Part shown: positions 51,976-61,874 of the stretch, one piece after another | Layout: each line of letters begins with the position of its first letter | How positions within the stretch are numbered: the first letter of the stretch is position 1 | Assembly (NCBI GenBank): GCA_035345875.1 | Contig: DAORDH010000028.1 | Span: 6,751 to 70,750, forward strand | Length of the DNA stretch: 64,000 nucleotides | Reading direction: 5' to 3' | DNA from: UBA2033 sp035345875 | GTDB taxonomy: Bacteria > Spirochaetota > Leptospiria > Leptospirales > Leptospiraceae | Notes under the pieces: model-generated | The model's database searches: none | What the model was told of the DNA's origin: nothing | Seen by the model: only the letters and a program-made list of their open reading frames with translations | Position numbers and translations under genes: made by a program

Positions 51976-53754
51976 ATGATTTTCGATTCAATCGTTCTAA
52001 ACTACCCATCTTTATCGATGATTACCAATGCTATTTTATTTTTAATCTTCTTTTTCGGAATTTTATGGATTCCCGAAAAAACTCTTCCAACAAAAATAAT
52101 GGCTTGGTTGAAACTTACAAACAGTATGGTTGCAATTGGATATGTATTGACTCAATCTTTTCTTTATACGCATCCAACAGTAAGAGCGTATTCCTTATCT
52201 GCCATAATCTTCAATCAAGTCTTTTTGATTCAAATTTTATACTATTTCCCAAATAGAATTTGGACTAAATTCAGCAAGGTATTACTTTTTTTTCAAATAC
52301 TGCTTGGACTTCCGCTCATTAGTTGGATATTTTATCTTTCGTTTCATTCTAACTATCATTTTGATTTTCATGGACACACAATCGAATTAGAAATTGGAAA
52401 AGCATTAAAACTTTTCGGACTCTATTTAATTCTTTTTATCAGTATTGGTTTAATTAGCTCTATCGTAAAAATTTTTAAAGACAAGGCAGAAAGTAGAAAG
52501 GCAAACTTGCTTCTATTTGTGTATATTTTTGTTGGGATCTTCTTAAATGGATTAAACTACAGTCTGCACAAAGCTGCGTTATTCGATAGAGGAACCTTTA
52601 TGGTTTTATTTTGTATCACTTCTTCCATTGGATTTTTCTTTTTGTTAGTTGCTTTTTTTAATAATACAAAAGATCGAACTAGTTTTTTATATAAGTTAGT
52701 TGGCTCTGGGTTTCTTTCCTTTTACTTAATCTACAATGTAATGAACTTTTTTGGTTCTAGAAGTCATGATTTATCTTACGATACATTGCAATTAAAAGAA
52801 ACTGAACTTATTTCTTTAACAGGACAAAGTCGAAATTCTGATTTTATCGAAGAATATTCTCTCGACTCAGATAGTTTAAATTCCGTTTATAGAAAAATAG
52901 AATTCGATCCAACTTTTTTAGAGATAGCTCGTCGCTCTTTTCTTAGAGCATCCATAACAAATCTAGATTCCAATAAAAATTTTTTTGAAAAATCAAATTC
53001 AAATTCTTTCCTTGCCTTTTATAAATTCATTTCTTCCGCTAAGGATGATCCTAAAGAATTAGAGACTCGGTTTTCTGATTGGGAAAAAATTTCTTATTTT
53101 TTTACACAAAAAATCTATGAGACCGGTGAAAAACAATTCGGAAAAAATTATCTCGAATTAATTCAGAAAGAAAAAAAACGACTGAAAGAATTTTATCCGA
53201 TTGCAATTGAATTTATAGAAAGTTTACGTGAACTAGATGATAAATCAATTCGTTACCATTGTTTTTTATTGTTCTCTCCATCGTATAATATTTCATCCAG
53301 GGGTTATATCATTGATTTAAATGGAAATCGATTTTTAACCTATCGATATATTCAACCAAACAAAAATAAAATGACTATCGTTGGTTATTCATATGAATCT
53401 TACAGAAAATACATTCACAATTTAACAATCAATTCTCTCTATGTTTTTTTAATCGGATTATTTTTGTTTTTAATTGGAATTCCTTTTTTACTTTCGAGAA
53501 CTTTATCAGAACCATTGAAAGAACTTTTGTCTGGAGTAAAAAGAGTAGAAGAAGGAGAACTGAATACAATTGTAAAAATAAAATACCAAGATGAAATTGG
53601 TTACTTAGCTCAATCTTTTAATAAAATGGTAGATTCCATAAAAGACTCTAAACAAAAATTAGAAGACTATGCTGAAAATTTGGAAAGTAAGGTAGAAGAA
53701 AGAACTAGAGAATTAAAACAAACTCTCGAGCAAGTAGAAAGTTTAAAAGAATAA
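51976..53754 (+). CDS. membrane HAMP sensor, N-terminal part of a split SpoIIE phosphatase
   Basis: 592 residues from the ATG at 51976, which has AAAGG eight bases upstream. About seven helices occupy the first ~240 residues, then a large extracytoplasmic segment (~250-490), another helix (~495-515) and a HAMP domain with a coiled-coil (LESKVEERTRELKQTLEQVE). It ends at a TAA (53752-53754) immediately after ...VESLKE. The next codons, CAA GAT GGA GAT TAT, continue in the same frame to give QDGDYFLTTLLLEPLS, as in HAMP-SpoIIE proteins. So the stop is a nonsense change inside one gene. Confidence 0.8.
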   Translation: MIFDSIVLNYPSLSMITNAILFLIFFFGILWIPEKTLPTKIMAWLKLTNSMVAIGYVLTQSFLYTHPTVRAYSLSAIIFNQVFLIQILYYFPNRIWTKFSKVLLFFQILLGLPLISWIFYLSFHSNYHFDFHGHTIELEIGKALKLFGLYLILFISIGLISSIVKIFKDKAESRKANLLLFVYIFVGIFLNGLNYSLHKAALFDRGTFMVLFCITSSIGFFFLLVAFFNNTKDRTSFLYKLVGSGFLSFYLIYNVMNFFGSRSHDLSYDTLQLKETELISLTGQSRNSDFIEEYSLDSDSLNSVYRKIEFDPTFLEIARRSFLRASITNLDSNKNFFEKSNSNSFLAFYKFISSAKDDPKELETRFSDWEKISYFFTQKIYETGEKQFGKNYLELIQKEKKRLKEFYPIAIEFIESLRELDDKSIRYHCFLLFSPSYNISSRGYIIDLNGNRFLTYRYIQPNKNKMTIVGYSYESYRKYIHNLTINSLYVFLIGLFLFLIGIPFLLSRTLSEPLKELLSGVKRVEEGELNTIVKIKYQDEIGYLAQSFNKMVDSIKDSKQKLEDYAENLESKVEERTRELKQTLEQVESLKE

Positions 53755-55017
53755 CAAGATGGAGATTATTTTCTTACCACTCTTTTACTCGAACCACTCA
53801 GTGTGAATGAAGCAATTCATACGAATATCCAAGTGCAATTTTTTACAAAACAAAAGAAAGAGTTTTATTTTAAAAAAAAGAAACACCAGATCGGAGGAGA
53901 CATTTGCATTGCGCAGGTGATTCAACTTAAAAATAAAAAATACATTGTTTTTCTGAATGCAGATGCTATGGAAAAATCAATTCAAGGTGCGGGCGGCATA
54001 CTAGTGTTAGGCTCTGTTTTTCAATCTATCATTCAAAGAACTAAAAATTATCCTCTTGAATCCGAAAATTATCCTGAATTTTGGATCAAAAAAGCTTTCA
54101 AAGAATTGCATAAGGTTTTCGAAACATTTGAAGGCTCCATGCTTGTCTCAATGGTGCTAGGACTAGTAGAAGAGAAAACTGGTTTAGTCTATTATATGAA
54201 TGCAGAGCATCCTTTGGTTGTGCTCTACAGAGACGGAAAAGCTAGTTTTCTCAAGGAGCGAAAACTTTTTAATAAATTGGGACATTTAGGGATGGATTCT
54301 GAAATTTTTGTTTCTACCTTTCAAATGTTGCCGGGTGATCAGCTCATAATTGGTTCGGATGGAAAGGATGATTTCATTGTTTCAAAAACTGAATTGAACA
54401 GAAAAATTAATGACGACGAAAGTATTTTCCTTGAGAAAGTTGAGAAGACCAATGGTGAAATTCAAAAATTGTATGAAGTGATTAGTTCTGAATTTGAGCT
54501 TATCGATGATTTTTCTCTTTTGGCAATCAACTACCCCAATGATTCAAATGCATTCAATCATTCGGAAGAAGTGATTCAACAAAAAATTGCAAATGCCAAA
54601 TTTGCATTAGAAAATCCAATCAATAAGGAAGAAGGTCTTTTACTCCTAGATTCTTTGTATTCTGACTATCCGAATCAAGAAGAAGTAAATAAAATAATAA
54701 TTGAGTATCATACTAAACATTCTAACTACCAAAAGGCAAAAGAAATATACTCAAAATTCATTCAACATTCTGAAAGCTCAACTGAAATACTTTTTCTTGG
54801 TTCTCAATTAGAAAAGAGGATTGGAAACTATGAAGAATCTATAAAGATAGCAGAAAGGGTAAAATTGCGAGATCCAAATCATCTGAAAAATTTAATTCAT
54901 CTTGCTGATTTGTATTTATTTACAAATAACAAAGAACGTGCTCGAAAGATAATTTTGAAAATCAAAAAAATAGATCCCAAACATGAAAAATTAAAAGTAT
55001 TAGAAAGTAAATTATAA
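53755..55017 (+). CDS. SpoIIE/PP2C phosphatase plus TPR, C-terminal part after the in-frame stop
   Basis: The segment is in the same frame as the HAMP gene. A GTG at 53803 gives a 404-residue product. The PP2C/SpoIIE-type metal sites are IGGDICIA, NADAMEKSIQGAGG and DQLIIGSDGKDD, with DDFSLLAI. About 130 C-terminal residues form TPR-like helices (IDPKHEKLKVLESKL at the end). The first 16 codons after the TAA also belong to this gene. SpoIIE-type phosphatases act on anti-sigma antagonists; the substrate is unknown. No ribosome site for the GTG is seen, so this part may not be made separately. Confidence 0.8.
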   Translation, partial: QDGDYFLTTLLLEPLSVNEAIHTNIQVQFFTKQKKEFYFKKKKHQIGGDICIAQVIQLKNKKYIVFLNADAMEKSIQGAGGILVLGSVFQSIIQRTKNYPLESENYPEFWIKKAFKELHKVFETFEGSMLVSMVLGLVEEKTGLVYYMNAEHPLVVLYRDGKASFLKERKLFNKLGHLGMDSEIFVSTFQMLPGDQLIIGSDGKDDFIVSKTELNRKINDDESIFLEKVEKTNGEIQKLYEVISSEFELIDDFSLLAINYPNDSNAFNHSEEVIQQKIANAKFALENPINKEEGLLLLDSLYSDYPNQEEVNKIIIEYHTKHSNYQKAKEIYSKFIQHSESSTEILFLGSQLEKRIGNYEESIKIAERVKLRDPNHLKNLIHLADLYLFTNNKERARKIILKIKKIDPKHEKLKVLESKL

Positions 55018-55375
55018 AAGGCAAAGAATAAATTTTCTACGTTCTAAGTTAGGTTACTATTCATTAGTCTCTACTCCTTCAAAGAAAGGTGAATATCTGA
55101 ATTTATTAAACGTTGTATGAAGAGGAGCAAATTATTTCTTCATCTATTTTACAGCATTACTATTCAAAAAAATCACAGTCGATTTTAATCTCTCATAGCA
55201 TAGCAGGGGAGTGATTAGCTAAGAGTTTGTATGTAAAACTCTGTAATAGGTCGATAGTCGCTAGAGAAATGTAAATGATCACGAACTTTGGTAAATCATA
55301 GAATCAAAACCATGATTTATTTCTAAAACTTGAGTTTTGATGAAACAAGATCTTAACTTATAAGTGGATTATTGT
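55018..55375. other. gene-free intergenic region with 15-bp motif
   Basis: About 360 bases between convergent genes. It holds TCGATAGTCGCTAGA at 55251-55265, one of three similar intergenic motifs. No gene or hairpin terminator is clear. Confidence 0.5.
55251..55265 (+). repeat. intergenic 15-bp motif TCGATAGNCGC(T/G)AGA, copy 1
   Basis: The sequence is TCGATAGTCGCTAGA, with two near-identical copies at 58716 and 60649. All lie outside genes. Confidence 0.6.
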
Positions 55376-56335
55376 CTATTGTTCAACGCAATAGAGTCTA
55401 TAGCTAGAACCGCAAACGCTATTGGATACATAGAGAATGGAATTAGTTGTTGCATTGCTGTTTCCATAATTTCCAAATCCTGCACTTGTCCAGCCAGTAC
55501 ATTCTGCTGTGGAGGCAGCGGTTGTATTCCAGCCAAGGTCTATACCAGTCCATACGTTAGTAGAAATATTTGAAATTGGATTTGTAAGAGGAAAAGTAAA
55601 TATTCTGTCATTTGTGGCCTGAGCAATGAAAGTTCCATCAGGGCGATAGTATTTTATACCTGCGAATAAAACCCAATCAATTGCCTCAGCAGAAAATCCC
55701 ACACATCCACCTCCATTATTACATGCCTTTCGAGAAACAAATCCAATCATCGCCTTATAAATTCCTGGACCCAAAGGCTTTGCGGGATCTGAATTACAAA
55801 AATTATCCGCCGCACTCGTTGTTGCCCAGTTTCCCAAAATTCCATTCCCTGATAGAAAAATTCTTTTGCCAGGAAGAATTATGTTCAGAGTCAGATTTGC
55901 AGTTTGCGTTCCCAGGCTACTAATAGCTGTTACGGTGTAATTTCCGGATGAAATTAAAAAACTAGGAGTACCTGTAATTTCTCCAGTGGAAGGATTAAAA
56001 TTTAGACCAGCCGGTAGCGAAGGGGAAATAGAATAGGATGTAAAAGTTCCAACCACTTGGGGAAGTATAGATCCTACTGAATTAAGTGCAGTGATAGTAT
56101 AGGGGGATCCTGTATAGGAAATGGATATGGAACTAGAATTAGCACCAGTATAGCTCGAGCTATTTACTTTTTTATTTTCAATTCCACAAAAACTAGAAGT
56201 ATCATTTGTAAATTGTTTTAATAAATATACTTTCTGAAAACTACTTTTATCAAAAGTACAGGGAGAGTCGTATTCTGGATTGTTACAAGATGGAAATAGA
56301 AAAAAGAAAACCGTTAAGTAGATTTTTGTATCCAC
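55376..56335 (-). CDS. DUF1554 surface lipoprotein with Ig-like domain
   Basis: 319 residues from a GTG start with GGAGTATT just before it. The signal ends in FPSC (lipobox). It is followed by the C-x3-EY-x2-PC-x23-CG module shared with the proteins at 30404 and 60768. A putative-Ig segment (ISPSLPAGLNFNPSTGEITG) precedes a C-terminal DUF1554 domain (~150-319, with GILGNWATTSAADNFCNSDP and IDWVLFAGIKYYRPDG). DUF1554 is characteristic of leptospiral lipoproteins. Surface exposure is likely, ligand unknown. Confidence 0.85.
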   Translation of the reverse strand: MDTKIYLTVFFFLFPSCNNPEYDSPCTFDKSSFQKVYLLKQFTNDTSSFCGIENKKVNSSSYTGANSSSISISYTGSPYTITALNSVGSILPQVVGTFTSYSISPSLPAGLNFNPSTGEITGTPSFLISSGNYTVTAISSLGTQTANLTLNIILPGKRIFLSGNGILGNWATTSAADNFCNSDPAKPLGPGIYKAMIGFVSRKACNNGGGCVGFSAEAIDWVLFAGIKYYRPDGTFIAQATNDRIFTFPLTNPISNISTNVWTGIDLGWNTTAASTAECTGWTSAGFGNYGNSNATTNSILYVSNSVCGSSYRLYCVEQ

Positions 56336-56601
56336 ACAATACTCCCAAATTAAAAATAATTTTTCCGTTTAGACTCTTTTGATTTCCATCAACCTTGTAT
56401 TTGTAAACACTTTTTTTTGCTAATTATTTACTAATCTAATTTTTCTGGCTATAGATTTACAATCCCTTTTTCTTTTTTGGCTTACAATTGTTAGCTGAAT
56501 GAGATACAAAATGCAAGATCGATAAAAATTAACGATAAGCGCTAAAAATGATATTATATTTTTAAGGGTGTAATTCTTTGAAACGAGATATGCATATAAT
56601 T

Positions 56602-58062
56602 TTAGCCATGAGAAAGGCATATTTTATTTCTACCGGAAGATTTAGCAGCATACATTGCTTTGTCAGCATTCGAAATAATAGAATCTAAATTAGATACGAT
56701 GGAGTCAGTCACGCCAATACTCACTGTGAGTCGAATCGAAACATTTGATGATAGGTCTTCAGAAGTTTCGGTAAAGGTAAGAATTCTATTTAAAGAAATC
56801 GATGCCTCTTTTATTGTAGTGTCAGGAAAAAGAATAATAAATTCTTCTCCTCCCCAACGACAGGCGATATCAGTAATTCGGAGATGAGATATCATAATTT
56901 GTGAGAAAGCCAATAATACTTCATCACCCACTGAATGACCATGAGAGTCATTGATTTGTTTAAAATGATCTAAATCTAATATTGCAATAGAAAAAACTCT
57001 TCCCGTTCTTAAAAATCGATCTGATTCATATTTAAAACGGTTTAGAAAGGCTCGCCTAGTTAATAATCCAGTTACTAAATCAGTATTCGCCATCATCTCT
57101 AATTTTTGATTCGCAGAAATAAGCTCTTTCGTTCTTTCTTTCACTTTTAACTCTAAAGTTTTTCTTACTGTTCTCAGTTGTTCCAATGTTATCGCAATAT
57201 AATGTGGAACAAACCCAATACAGAGTATCAAAAAAGAAATGTTAAAAAAACTAAACCAATCGCTGTTTGTTAAATTTGAACCTGAGATTCCTAAGTATAA
57301 AAATAGATAGCCAGTTGTATACGTTAAGGATAGAGTTGATCCAGCAAAACGATACCTTAACACATAAACTAATATGACAGGAACAATTAAACTAATCAAA
57401 GGTATATGCACGTATAACGCTAATAATACAGGCAATAAAAGAGAAATTCCAATTCGAAAAGATAAACTCAAAATTTCCAAAGAATGGTATCTTCGAAGTG
57501 AAAAGAACAATGGAGTTACTAGGAATATTCCTAACATATCGGCACTCACAATTTGAATTACTTTCACAGCATAGATTGGAATCGAATCTGACATTGGAAC
57601 TTTCCCTATATAATGCCAAATCAATGGTAAAGACCAAACAGTGAGTATTGGTGGAAGTAAACAAAACCTTAAAAAAAATAAGAAAAAGTCTTTTATGGTA
57701 AGAAACGATATTCGATAGGTCTTGTATAAAAAATAACAGATACTAGTTTGGATTAAATCTACTACAGCACCAAGTAGTCCTGAATACAAGGCAGCCCATC
57801 TATCCTCTGTCGCACTGAAAAAACCATATCCTCCGTTTGCAATACTGCTAGAAAGATAAACTAATATCAGTCCTTTTTTTCCAAAAACCAATATAGAAAC
57901 AAGTCCAATCCCAGCAGGTAACCATAACACAGAAAGAGAAGAGGGGGGGCGAGAAGTTAACCACATACCTATAATGGCAAATCCGATATATAGGATGGAA
58001 AAACTTATATACTTTATTATTATTTTTAGAGTATGACTATCGTTTGATTCTGTTTTCTGCAT
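56602..58062 (-). CDS. MASE1-GGDEF diguanylate cyclase
   Basis: 486 residues. About eight or nine membrane helices (to ~300) carry the MASE1 signature SVLWLPAGIGLVSI. A coiled coil (~300-320) leads to GGDEF (~325-486). The active site is RWGGEEF with I-site RITD five residues before it, so c-di-GMP synthesis with feedback inhibition is expected. A C7 tract (57943-57949 as G on plus) lies within the MASE1 region. The gene stands alone. Confidence 0.93.
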   Translation of the reverse strand: MQKTESNDSHTLKIIIKYISFSILYIGFAIIGMWLTSRPPSSLSVLWLPAGIGLVSILVFGKKGLILVYLSSSIANGGYGFFSATEDRWAALYSGLLGAVVDLIQTSICYFLYKTYRISFLTIKDFFLFFLRFCLLPPILTVWSLPLIWHYIGKVPMSDSIPIYAVKVIQIVSADMLGIFLVTPLFFSLRRYHSLEILSLSFRIGISLLLPVLLALYVHIPLISLIVPVILVYVLRYRFAGSTLSLTYTTGYLFLYLGISGSNLTNSDWFSFFNISFLILCIGFVPHYIAITLEQLRTVRKTLELKVKERTKELISANQKLEMMANTDLVTGLLTRRAFLNRFKYESDRFLRTGRVFSIAILDLDHFKQINDSHGHSVGDEVLLAFSQIMISHLRITDIACRWGGEEFIILFPDTTIKEASISLNRILTFTETSEDLSSNVSIRLTVSIGVTDSIVSNLDSIISNADKAMYAAKSSGRNKICLSHG

Positions 58063-59633
58063 TGGAGAATACTATTTACTAGCTCACCTTACATTATCAT
58101 TGCTTAATAAAAGCAATGCTTGAGTTTGGGGGAACCAAACGTTCATGCGCCTAGCGGCGGGCTTGTCCACCCATCGATTTAGAAGCTCTCCAGCAGCTAA
58201 GCTATCGGAGGCTATTGAATTTATTAATTTATTGGCTTTATTTAATATTCTAATTTCCTTTATCATACTTATCAATTTCTATCTTTTGCGTAAGGTTAGT
58301 TACTAAATTCAGAATTTATTTTTACTAGTTTATAATTATCCCTTTCGATTTACAAGAAATTTCAGCTAGTTAAATAGACTAAAAAAAAAGTTTTTAAAAG
58401 ATACTTTTTTCTATTCATAGATGATCACACAAATGGATAATATTTAAAAAGTATATGCAATGAGCCCCTTTTTCTAAAGGATATAGGAAAAAATTTAAAA
58501 TCCTCGGGTGAATTCTACTTATTTATCAATTACAAATTTGTTTTAACATAGAAAATTTAAATATTTCCTAGTGAATTTTTGGGCTACAAAAAATTCCTCC
58601 TCTATTTAAAAACATCTCTTCCTGAGAGCTTCTCAATTCAAATGAATATAAGTCTTTCCTTTGTTTGAAAAAAAGGAGAATTAAACAAAAATCGGATAGA
58701 AATAAAAATACAAAATCGATAGCCGCGAGATATATGACAAATTGGAAATACTTTTTCTGTGATTAGAGAGAATAATGTTTTGAATTGATTTGATTCTGTA
58801 AGATTATCATTCTATTTCTGAAATTATTTGAGATTCTAGAAATGAGTTTTTCTTTTCCTCTGGATTCTTTCTGACTTGGAGTAGAAAAACTTTCCTTTCC
58901 TGAAAATAAATAGAAAGATTCTTGAAATATGAACATGCCAATATTTCCAATACAAAAACAAAAGAGGCTTGGTTCTAAAAAGATTTTTTCCAGTTCTTCC
59001 CAAAGATATCGAATTGTTATCTATTTTGTATCAGTGATAAATCTTTTTTCCATCACTGTTCATTTTAAAGAATTGGAAACTTCAATCTAGGTTTTAGTGA
59101 TTCACCTTTCTTAGATTTGAAATCCAAACTCTTCTAGGAAAAATGAGATATAAAAAGAAAAGGATAACTTGGAATCAATAGATCATTCCCTGATATTCGT
59201 TTTACCTTTTGAAAAAACTACGAGCAATCGGAAAAAAGAGAGGAGATGAAACCAAAGTAACCAAACTTTTTAAGTGGAGAATGGGTTTTACTTTTACACT
59301 GAATAGCAGCCGAGCGAATTTTATTTTTCGGTCTGTCTTCTATCGTGGAAGTATTCTCAAGTTCCAGTTTTTTCTTAGGTATTTTCCTTTCTTTGTAAAG
59401 TTGGATTTGCCCTTTTGAATTGTGTAAAATTTTATTCCATAGAGGATTGGTGATTTTCCGAAAGGCAAGCCTTTAAAAAAGTTTGGATTTACTGTTTTGA
59501 TCTCTACATCTCTTCTAGATTCAGGATAATTCAAATTTACAAATTTTCTATAGTTAATTAAAATGTATTTTATACGAGTAACTTATCATTGTTATTTCGT
59601 GTTCATTTTAATGGATAAAACAAAGGAGCTTTT
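58063..59633. other. large gene-free region
   Basis: About 1.57 kb, strongly AT-rich, with only short open frames such as 58084-58275 and 59209-59418, neither with a good ribosome site or recognisable protein. A local GC-richer patch lies around 58140-58220. It includes TCGATAGCCGCGAGA at 58716. The fba promoter is expected near the right end. A non-coding RNA or decayed gene cannot be excluded. Confidence 0.5.
58716..58730 (+). repeat. intergenic 15-bp motif, copy 2
   Basis: TCGATAGCCGCGAGA differs from copy 1 at two positions. Confidence 0.55.
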
Positions 59634-60521
59634 ATGAATAAAGATATGTTTCAACAAATGAAATCCGGAAAGGGTTTCATCGCAGCTTTAGACCAGAGTG
59701 GAGGCAGTACTCCAAAGGCACTCGCACTCTATGGTCTAAATGAATCTTCCTATTCAAATGAGGCAGAGATGTATGATCGTATTCATGAAATGCGTTCACG
59801 TCTTATTAAATCGCCAGCGTTTAACGGTGATCGTATCATTGGTGCGATTCTTTTTGAGATGACTATGGAACGCACAATAGATGGAATGGGAACTGCCGAA
59901 TATCTTTGGAACAAGAAAAAAGTTGTTCCCTTTCTCAAAGTGGATAGTGGTCTTGCAAACGAGGCGAATGATGTTCAGCTTATGAAACCCATTCCAGAAC
60001 TCGGAGCGCGTATTGCTGCAGCAAATAAACACGGTGTTTTTGGAACCAAAATGCGTTCGGTGATCAATTTAGCGAATGCGACAGGTATTGAAGAAGTGGT
60101 AAAACAACAGTTTGAAGTAGGAAAAGAAATCATTGCAGGTGGACTTGTTCCAATCATTGAACCGGAAGTTAATATCAAAAGCCCAGAAAAAGCAGAGGCA
60201 GAAGAGATATTGAAGAAAGCATTACTCAAATATGCTGATGGATTGAAGAGTGATCAGAATATTATGTTAAAACTCTCGATTCCTACAAAAGTAAATTTAT
60301 ACAAAGAATTGATAGAGCATCCACGTGTTGTTCGTTTTGTTGCATTATCTGGTGGTTATTCTAGAGAGGAAGCAAATCGTCTGCTAGCTCTCAATCATGG
60401 AATAATTGCTTCCTTTTCTCGTGCATTGACAGAAGGATTAACAGCGCAACAAAGTGAGAGTGAGTTCAACTCTGCACTCGATTCCACAATCCAAGGAATT
60501 TACGACGCATCTATTACCTAG
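59634..60521 (+). CDS. class I fructose-bisphosphate aldolase
   Basis: 295 residues, the length of the bacterial class I (Fda-type) enzymes. A strong AAAGGAGC ribosome site precedes the ATG. Motifs are GFIAALDQSGGSTPKAL near the N-terminus, VPIIEPEVNI and LKLSIPTKVN, where the lysine is a candidate Schiff-base residue. The enzyme splits fructose-1,6-bisphosphate to DHAP and G3P, without a metal. It is a single gene with a terminator after it. Confidence 0.93.
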   Translation: MNKDMFQQMKSGKGFIAALDQSGGSTPKALALYGLNESSYSNEAEMYDRIHEMRSRLIKSPAFNGDRIIGAILFEMTMERTIDGMGTAEYLWNKKKVVPFLKVDSGLANEANDVQLMKPIPELGARIAAANKHGVFGTKMRSVINLANATGIEEVVKQQFEVGKEIIAGGLVPIIEPEVNIKSPEKAEAEEILKKALLKYADGLKSDQNIMLKLSIPTKVNLYKELIEHPRVVRFVALSGGYSREEANRLLALNHGIIASFSRALTEGLTAQQSESEFNSALDSTIQGIYDASIT

Positions 60522-60527
60522 AATATT

Positions 60528-60553
60528 GAGGGAGTAATCCCTCATTTATTTTA
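60528..60553 (+). terminator. intrinsic terminator after aldolase gene
   Basis: TGAGGGA-GTAA-TCCCTCA forms a 7-bp stem (60528-60545) followed by TTTATTTT. It lies six bases after the aldolase stop. Confidence 0.85.
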
Positions 60554-60648
60554 AAAAACTTTCTTTTTAGAAAATTCACAATGTATTTTGATTGAAAGCT
60601 TTCATTTGTGAAAGAATGAAAGCTTGGAAATAATTGGGTTTCAATTTG

Positions 60649-60663
60649 TCGATAGGCGCTAGA
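60649..60663 (+). repeat. intergenic 15-bp motif, copy 3
   Basis: TCGATAGGCGCTAGA differs from copy 1 at one position. It lies between the aldolase and the lipoprotein at 60768. Confidence 0.6.
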
Positions 60664-60767
60664 AGTAGAAAGGAAAATAATTTAGGTTGAACTTTTAGTT
60701 AATAATTTTTATTTACCAGAAAGACTTTTAAGCCCATACTGGTATTGTTTTGAATGAGCGAATTGGA

Positions 60768-61796
60768 ATGTTATTATATTATAAGAAAAAGTTTCTATTA
60801 CTGCTATTAGTTTTGGTTTCTTGTCAACCAGTTGAGTATCAAAATCCATGTGAAACAACTTCAAAATCATTTCAAAAACTTTATATTACACAAACAATTA
60901 CGAACAGCACACAAGGTTTTTGTGGAATCACTTCTTCTAAGAATTCATTCGGTAGCAATGGAGCCGACAGTGGGAAAAATTCCTTTTTAATCTCTTCTCC
61001 AACGTTAGGTTATACCTTAAAAAATGGAGGCACCGACACATTCACAGTTAAACTTTCCGCTCAACCTTCTGCATCCGTTACTGTACCTCTCTTTGTTTCC
61101 AATCCAGCTCAGGCGTCTGTATTTCCTTCTTCGATTACATTTACGACTGCCAACTGGAATTCTCCCCAGACAGTTACGGTGGCTGGAATTGATGATTTGA
61201 TGTATGGAGTAGCAGGAAGTTTTACTGTCAATTTGGGTCCTTCTAGCAGTCCTGATCTATTAGCACAGAATATAACAGGGAGCACTGTTTCGATATCAAA
61301 CCGAGACTTCCGCAAGTTGATCTTTGTATCCAATTTAACGACTGGAAATACAGGCGGGATTTCAGGAGCGGATGCCTTTTGTAATTCGGATTCAAACAAA
61401 CCGATCAATACAGGGATCTATAAAGCTTTTCTTACATTGCCCGGAGTTCGTGTCGCATCCGTCACAGCAAATGCAGGGGATGGGCAAATTGACTGGGTTT
61501 TGAAACCCAATCAATTGTACACTCGTCCAAATGGACTTCCGATTATAATCACAAATTCAGTTTCCCTGTTTACTGCATTTCCACTAATAAATTCCGTTTA
61601 CACTGCTGGAGATGCCATTTGGACAGGATTTCAGGGCACAAGCGACTGGATTTCTATTGGAGGATGCGTTGGCTGGACAAGCACAGGAGCGTTTGGAACC
61701 TATGCTGTGGGAAATGCCGTAAACTCTACTTCCCTCTTATTTGGTGGGAATCTAAGTGGCGCAAATACTGGTAGACTGTATTGTGTTCAGCAGTAA
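60768..61796 (+). CDS. lipoprotein: Calx-beta-like repeat plus DUF1554
   Basis: 342 residues from the ATG at 60768; an in-frame TTG at 60750 is an alternative. The signal ends in LVSC (lipobox). The C-x3-EY-x2-PC-x23-CG module follows, with the same spacing as in 30404 and 55376. One Calx-beta-like repeat (~85-180) uses the same pattern as the 48022 protein (SSITFTTANWNSPQTVTV). The C-terminal DUF1554 domain (~185-342) contains AFCNSDSNKPINTGIYKAFL and IDWVLKPNQLY. This mosaic links the two lipoprotein groups of the window. Confidence 0.83.
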   Translation: MLLYYKKKFLLLLLVLVSCQPVEYQNPCETTSKSFQKLYITQTITNSTQGFCGITSSKNSFGSNGADSGKNSFLISSPTLGYTLKNGGTDTFTVKLSAQPSASVTVPLFVSNPAQASVFPSSITFTTANWNSPQTVTVAGIDDLMYGVAGSFTVNLGPSSSPDLLAQNITGSTVSISNRDFRKLIFVSNLTTGNTGGISGADAFCNSDSNKPINTGIYKAFLTLPGVRVASVTANAGDGQIDWVLKPNQLYTRPNGLPIIITNSVSLFTAFPLINSVYTAGDAIWTGFQGTSDWISIGGCVGWTSTGAFGTYAVGNAVNSTSLLFGGNLSGANTGRLYCVQQ

Positions 61797-61874
61797 CTAA
61801 ATCTTTTTTTTGAGGTAGGCGTTAGTCTTCTCGTAAACATCTTCTTGCTTTTTGTTTCAACTAATAAAAGAACG

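Noticed and set aside
58084..58275. 63-aa minus-strand open frame with a GC-richer patch
   Set aside because: No ribosome site, no recognisable protein, and the patch does not show a recognisable integron attC or other named element.
59209..59418. Short frame before the aldolase
   Set aside because: Starts at a TTG without a ribosome site; residues are not protein-like.
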